Of a DNA stretch of 16,394 nucleotides, positions 13,942-16,394 are shown one piece after another (within the stretch, counting starts at the first letter, position 1; every line of letters starts with the position of its first letter). The position numbers and the translations under genes were made by a program. The stretch comes from Nitrospinota bacterium (lineage in GTDB: Bacteria; Nitrospinota_A; UBA7883; JACRLM01), in assembly GCA_015231995.1 (NCBI GenBank), contig JADGAO010000046.1:1-16394 (forward strand). The letters run 5' to 3'. Below the pieces are notes generated by a model. It was not told the DNA's origin and did not search any database. It worked only from the letters and a program-made list of their open reading frames with translations.

Positions 13942-15615
13942 ATGCTGACTGCGCGGGTAGCGTTAATCTCGACGGTAGCCTGTCTGACGGTTTTTTCCGC
14001 GTCAAACATCGCCATCGCTGTAGAGTTCGCCGATACCGGGAAGATCGAATCCGCCGTCGTGTTCAAGGATCGCGCCCTGGTCAAACGCTCCGTGAAGCTG
14101 GAGTTCGAACAGGGTTCGAACACGCTACTTATAAGCGGCATACCAGCCAGCGCGGATGAGCGGACGGCGCGTATCTCCGGCTCCGCGACAAGCCCGATGA
14201 CGATAGTGGGAGTTCGTTTCGCGCCGGTGGAGCTTTCCAAACCAGCCGACCCTAAAGAGGCTGTAGTCACCGAGAAAATCGAGAAGCTTCAACGGGACAT
14301 AAAAAAACTGGACTACAAAATAAACGCCCGCAAGGAACAGCTCGGTTTCATCGAGAGGCTGACGGGCGGTGAAAAGAAATCGGGATCGCAGATTCCGCTT
14401 CACAGGCCGGGAATGCAGGATATGGAAAAGCTGATGGATTTCATCTATACGCGGGGGACTGAAGCTGGCGCGGCCATTTTCGACGCGCAAATGGAACAGG
14501 AAAAGGCCAAAAAAGAGATCGAGAGACTCCAGCGCGAGCTTTCGCACATGCGCTCGCGGCAGTCGAAGGGGTATAAAAACATCATCGTGGAGTTCCGGGC
14601 GGACGCAAAAGGCAAAGGGACGTTCACCGCCGAGATGATCATTCCCGACGCCGGTTGGGAGCCGTTTTACACGGCGAAGGCGGACGCCGCCAAAAACGAG
14701 ATTCGCGTTTCGTTCTCCGCTCTCGTTCGCCAGCGGACTGGAGAGGATTGGGACGGCGTGAAGCTGACGCTTTCCACAGCCAGCCCCGGTATGTGGATGA
14801 GCGCGCCGGAGATACAGCCGTGGATAATTTTCCCTTTGCAACCTGTCACGCCAAGAAGCAGGCAACTTTCTGCGCCTGCCCCCGCTTTCGCCCCGCAAGC
14901 GATTCAGGATCAGGCATCAGTGAAATCGAAAGCCGAGGGAGTGATGGAGCAAGAGGCTCCCGCCACAGTGGAATACGCCGCGTCAACACGCGATGTGACG
15001 GCGACATCTTTCGAAGCCCCCGGCAGGGCCGCTGTTAAATCCGGCGGTGAGAAGACACGGGTGAGCGTGGCGGAGATTCCATTTAAGGCGGAGTGGTCGT
15101 ATTACGCGGTTCCGAAACTTTACCCGCGAGTCTATCTGCGCGGCAAATTCGTAAACACCACGGAAACGGCTTTGCCCGCCGGAGAGGTTCAGGCGCTGGC
15201 TGGCGACAGTTTCGCCGGGATGGGCTGGATGAAACCGGTCGCGCCCGGACAGGAAACGACGATGGATTTCGGCGTGGACGAAGGCTTCAAACTGGAACGC
15301 AAACTCGTCAAAAAAGAGACGGGCCGCGAAGGGATGATGTCCAAACGCAACTCCGTCCGCTATATTTATGAGACGACTATCGAAAACCACAAACAGGTTC
15401 CCATAACTGTGGAGCTTGCGGATCAGCTCCCGCTACCGTCGGACGAAGCTATCAAGCTAGAAGACTCCGTTCTAAAACCAAAGCCCGACAAACGGGACGA
15501 ACGCAACATCTTGACGTGGAACGTGGCTCTTGCGCCCAACGAGAAAAAGATGGTGAGAATGGAGTTTACCGTCGAGTATCCCAGGGAGATGAACATAGCG
15601 GGACTTTTTGAGTGA
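13942..15615 (+). CDS. Exported DUF4139 / MuiA-like protein
   Basis: A 557-residue protein of unknown function in the DUF4140-DUF4139 (mucoidy inhibitor A-like) family. A signal peptide is seen: MLTARVALISTVACLTVFSA followed by a likely cut after AIA (residue 26). Order: DUF4140-like N-terminal domain (about 33-110, SAVVFKDRALVKRS), coiled-coil segments (about 108-140 and 180-208), then the DUF4139 domain (about 225-557) with its hallmark QRTGEDWDGVKLTLSTASP (264-282) and a low-complexity Pro/Ala insert (about 300-345). It follows the SPOR gene by ten bases, so the two are probably one operon. The frame is open further upstream (from 13834) but that part overlaps the SPOR gene and lacks a signal peptide; ATG 13942 is preferred. 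Confidence 0.88.
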   Translation: MLTARVALISTVACLTVFSASNIAIAVEFADTGKIESAVVFKDRALVKRSVKLEFEQGSNTLLISGIPASADERTARISGSATSPMTIVGVRFAPVELSKPADPKEAVVTEKIEKLQRDIKKLDYKINARKEQLGFIERLTGGEKKSGSQIPLHRPGMQDMEKLMDFIYTRGTEAGAAIFDAQMEQEKAKKEIERLQRELSHMRSRQSKGYKNIIVEFRADAKGKGTFTAEMIIPDAGWEPFYTAKADAAKNEIRVSFSALVRQRTGEDWDGVKLTLSTASPGMWMSAPEIQPWIIFPLQPVTPRSRQLSAPAPAFAPQAIQDQASVKSKAEGVMEQEAPATVEYAASTRDVTATSFEAPGRAAVKSGGEKTRVSVAEIPFKAEWSYYAVPKLYPRVYLRGKFVNTTETALPAGEVQALAGDSFAGMGWMKPVAPGQETTMDFGVDEGFKLERKLVKKETGREGMMSKRNSVRYIYETTIENHKQVPITVELADQLPLPSDEAIKLEDSVLKPKPDKRDERNILTWNVALAPNEKKMVRMEFTVEYPREMNIAGLFE

Positions 15616-15624
15616 GAGCGTAAC

Positions 15625-15646
15625 GGAGCTTTGTTAATAGAGCTCC
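15625..15646. terminator. Hairpin between convergent genes, possible weak terminator
   Basis: Arms GGAGCT and AGCTCC, extendable through two wobble pairs and one A-T pair to a nine-pair stem with a TTAA loop, in the 32-base gap where the DUF4139 gene and the PIN toxin gene meet tail to tail. No T-run follows on either strand, so it is not a textbook intrinsic terminator, but the position suits a shared transcript-end structure. Confidence 0.45.
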
Positions 15647-15647
15647 A

Positions 15648-16055
15648 TCATGTTCTTCCGCTTCTCAGGATATCCCAGAATTCTCTTGGAGTCAGTATTT
15701 TCACTTTCGCAAAGCTCTTTAACACCAACAAATCATCGTCGCCGGTTATGATAATATCGGCTCCGCCGCTCAATGCCGTTCCGATTATCTTGATATCGTC
15801 TTTATCCCGGCATTCAGGAATTTTGACCAATTCAGGCTCGAATATTTCCGATATCTCCCGCAGATAGTTTATCGCGGAGTATGTGACGCTTCTCGGCAGA
15901 CGGATTTTCTTCGCAAGATTCCTTTCAACCTCGGAAAGGATGTGTTCGCTCATTACTATGGTATGGTTGGCAAGGCACACCTCGTACACCTCGGCGCACA
16001 GCCCTCTGGCCGCGAAAGCGGCGATAATGACGTTCGTATCGAGGACTACCCTCAC
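15648..16055 (-). CDS. PIN-domain toxin (VapC-like, PIN family of COG1569 type)
   Basis: A 135-residue PIN-fold ribonuclease. Acidic metal-binding residues are visible: VVLDTNVII (Asp6), SEHILSEVERNL (Glu42), CRDKDDIKII (Asp86/Asp87) and IITGDDDLL (Asp106-108). VapC-type toxins cleave RNA, often tRNA or rRNA, and are held off by the partner antitoxin. The start is a GTG whose bases overlap the antitoxin stop (GTGA), so translation is coupled and the toxin is made only with antitoxin. All active-site acids are intact. Specific RNA target unknown. Confidence 0.88.
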   Translation of the reverse strand: MRVVLDTNVIIAAFAARGLCAEVYEVCLANHTIVMSEHILSEVERNLAKKIRLPRSVTYSAINYLREISEIFEPELVKIPECRDKDDIKIIGTALSGGADIIITGDDDLLVLKSFAKVKILTPREFWDILRSGRT

Positions 16056-16270
16056 GAGATGGCCTTGAAAACGTCCTCATCCGTAATCAATCCCTGCGCC
16101 TCGGCGAACGGCAGGATATGTTTTCTTATCTGGCGGAAACGTTTGAGGGCAAGGTAATGCGCGACTGCATCCCTTATGATCTCGCTCTTCGAGGTTTTTT
16201 CCGCCTTGACCGCTATCGCAAGCTCCTTACGCAATTTTTCTGGAAGTCTTATAGTGATGGTTTCTTTCAT
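16052..16270 (-). CDS. Ribbon-helix-helix antitoxin (CopG-like)
   Basis: A 72-residue DNA-binding antitoxin: KETITIRLPEKLRKELAIAV is the beta-strand and first helix of a ribbon-helix-helix, then TSKSEIIRDAVAHYLALKRF is the second helix; the C-terminal ERF-type tail (about 48-72) should wrap the PIN toxin. I prefer the ATG at 16270, since AAGGAG lies nine bases before it; an ATG two codons earlier at 16276 is only three bases from the same site. Such antitoxins repress their own promoter, and a good promoter lies immediately upstream. Confidence 0.87.
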   Translation of the reverse strand: MKETITIRLPEKLRKELAIAVKAEKTSKSEIIRDAVAHYLALKRFRQIRKHILPFAEAQGLITDEDVFKAIS

Positions 16271-16294
16271 ATCCATCGTCTCCTTGTGTAAGAC

Positions 16295-16323
16295 AATGTA
16301 GCACGGTTGGTGAGGTTAGTCAA
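16295..16323 (-). promoter_or_regulatory. Sigma-70-type promoter of the toxin-antitoxin pair
   Basis: TTGACT (5 of 6) and TACATT (4 of 6) separated by exactly 17 bases on the minus strand, about 25 bases ahead of the antitoxin start. A small inverted repeat, TTGT-N5-ACAA at 16284-16296, overlaps the -10 end and is a candidate operator for the antitoxin. Confidence 0.6.
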
Positions 16324-16365
16324 ATCCTTCCTTCCGGGGCGCATTGCCTCATATTAAATGTAACC

Positions 16366-16394
16366 GAAGGGATAGGCGAAAATGAATCGATGCC
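16366..16394 (+). other. Possible start of a further plus-strand gene at the window edge
   Basis: GAAGGGA followed nine bases later by ATG at 16382, in a region with no minus-strand gene. Only four codons are visible before the window ends, so this is a pointer and not an identified gene. Confidence 0.2.

Noticed and set aside
14125..14898. Minus-strand open frame of 257 codons
   Set aside because: Antisense to the DUF4139 gene, Arg-rich and without domains.

Overview
This looks like chromosome from a Gram-negative (diderm) bacterium. It carries LPS-transport genes (lptC, lptA, lptB), a MurJ lipid II flippase, sigma-54 and a short PTS phosphorelay. Most genes are packed in one direction with 4-base start/stop overlaps. 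The order lptC-lptA-lptB-rpoN-hpf-ptsN-EIIA-ptsH-ptsI is typical of Deltaproteobacteria-like and neighbouring phyla. I cannot fix the taxon from the sequence alone.

Layout. Positions 1-12237 are a nearly unbroken minus-strand block. In transcription order (high to low coordinate) it holds: a GAF sensor histidine kinase with a receiver-like N-terminus; tsaE; a DNA adenine methyltransferase and an HNH endonuclease (a probable restriction-modification pair); lptC-lptA-lptB; rpoN; hpf; ptsN; a mannose-type EIIA; ptsH; ptsI; and murJ, which runs off the left edge. The only sizeable gap in the second half of this block is the 104-base lptB-rpoN spacer, which contains several possible regulatory elements. 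From 12304 to 15615 three plus-strand genes follow: a histidine-family phosphatase, a membrane-anchored protein with two SPOR-like repeats, and an exported DUF4139 (MuiA-like) protein. At the right edge a minus-strand toxin-antitoxin pair (ribbon-helix-helix antitoxin, PIN toxin) sits behind a good sigma-70-type promoter.

How the genes fit together. LptC, LptA and LptB are inner-membrane, periplasmic and ATPase parts of the LPS bridge; MurJ supplies the peptidoglycan precursor. EI, HPr and the two EIIA proteins form a phosphorelay with no sugar permease in view, so it is probably regulatory and tied to RpoN and Hpf. HPr keeps His15 but has Leu at the Ser46 position, and the hprK and rapZ genes often found in this cluster are absent; the two facts agree. 

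The most unusual region is the methyltransferase-endonuclease pair at 8379-10043. It is lower in G+C than its neighbours and lies between tsaE and lptC, in the same orientation as both. The second is the rpoN leader, with a -24/-12-like element, a near-palindrome and a GNRA-capped hairpin directly next to the ribosome binding site. No RNA genes, CRISPR arrays or insertion sequences were seen. No gene-free stretch exceeds 300 bases.
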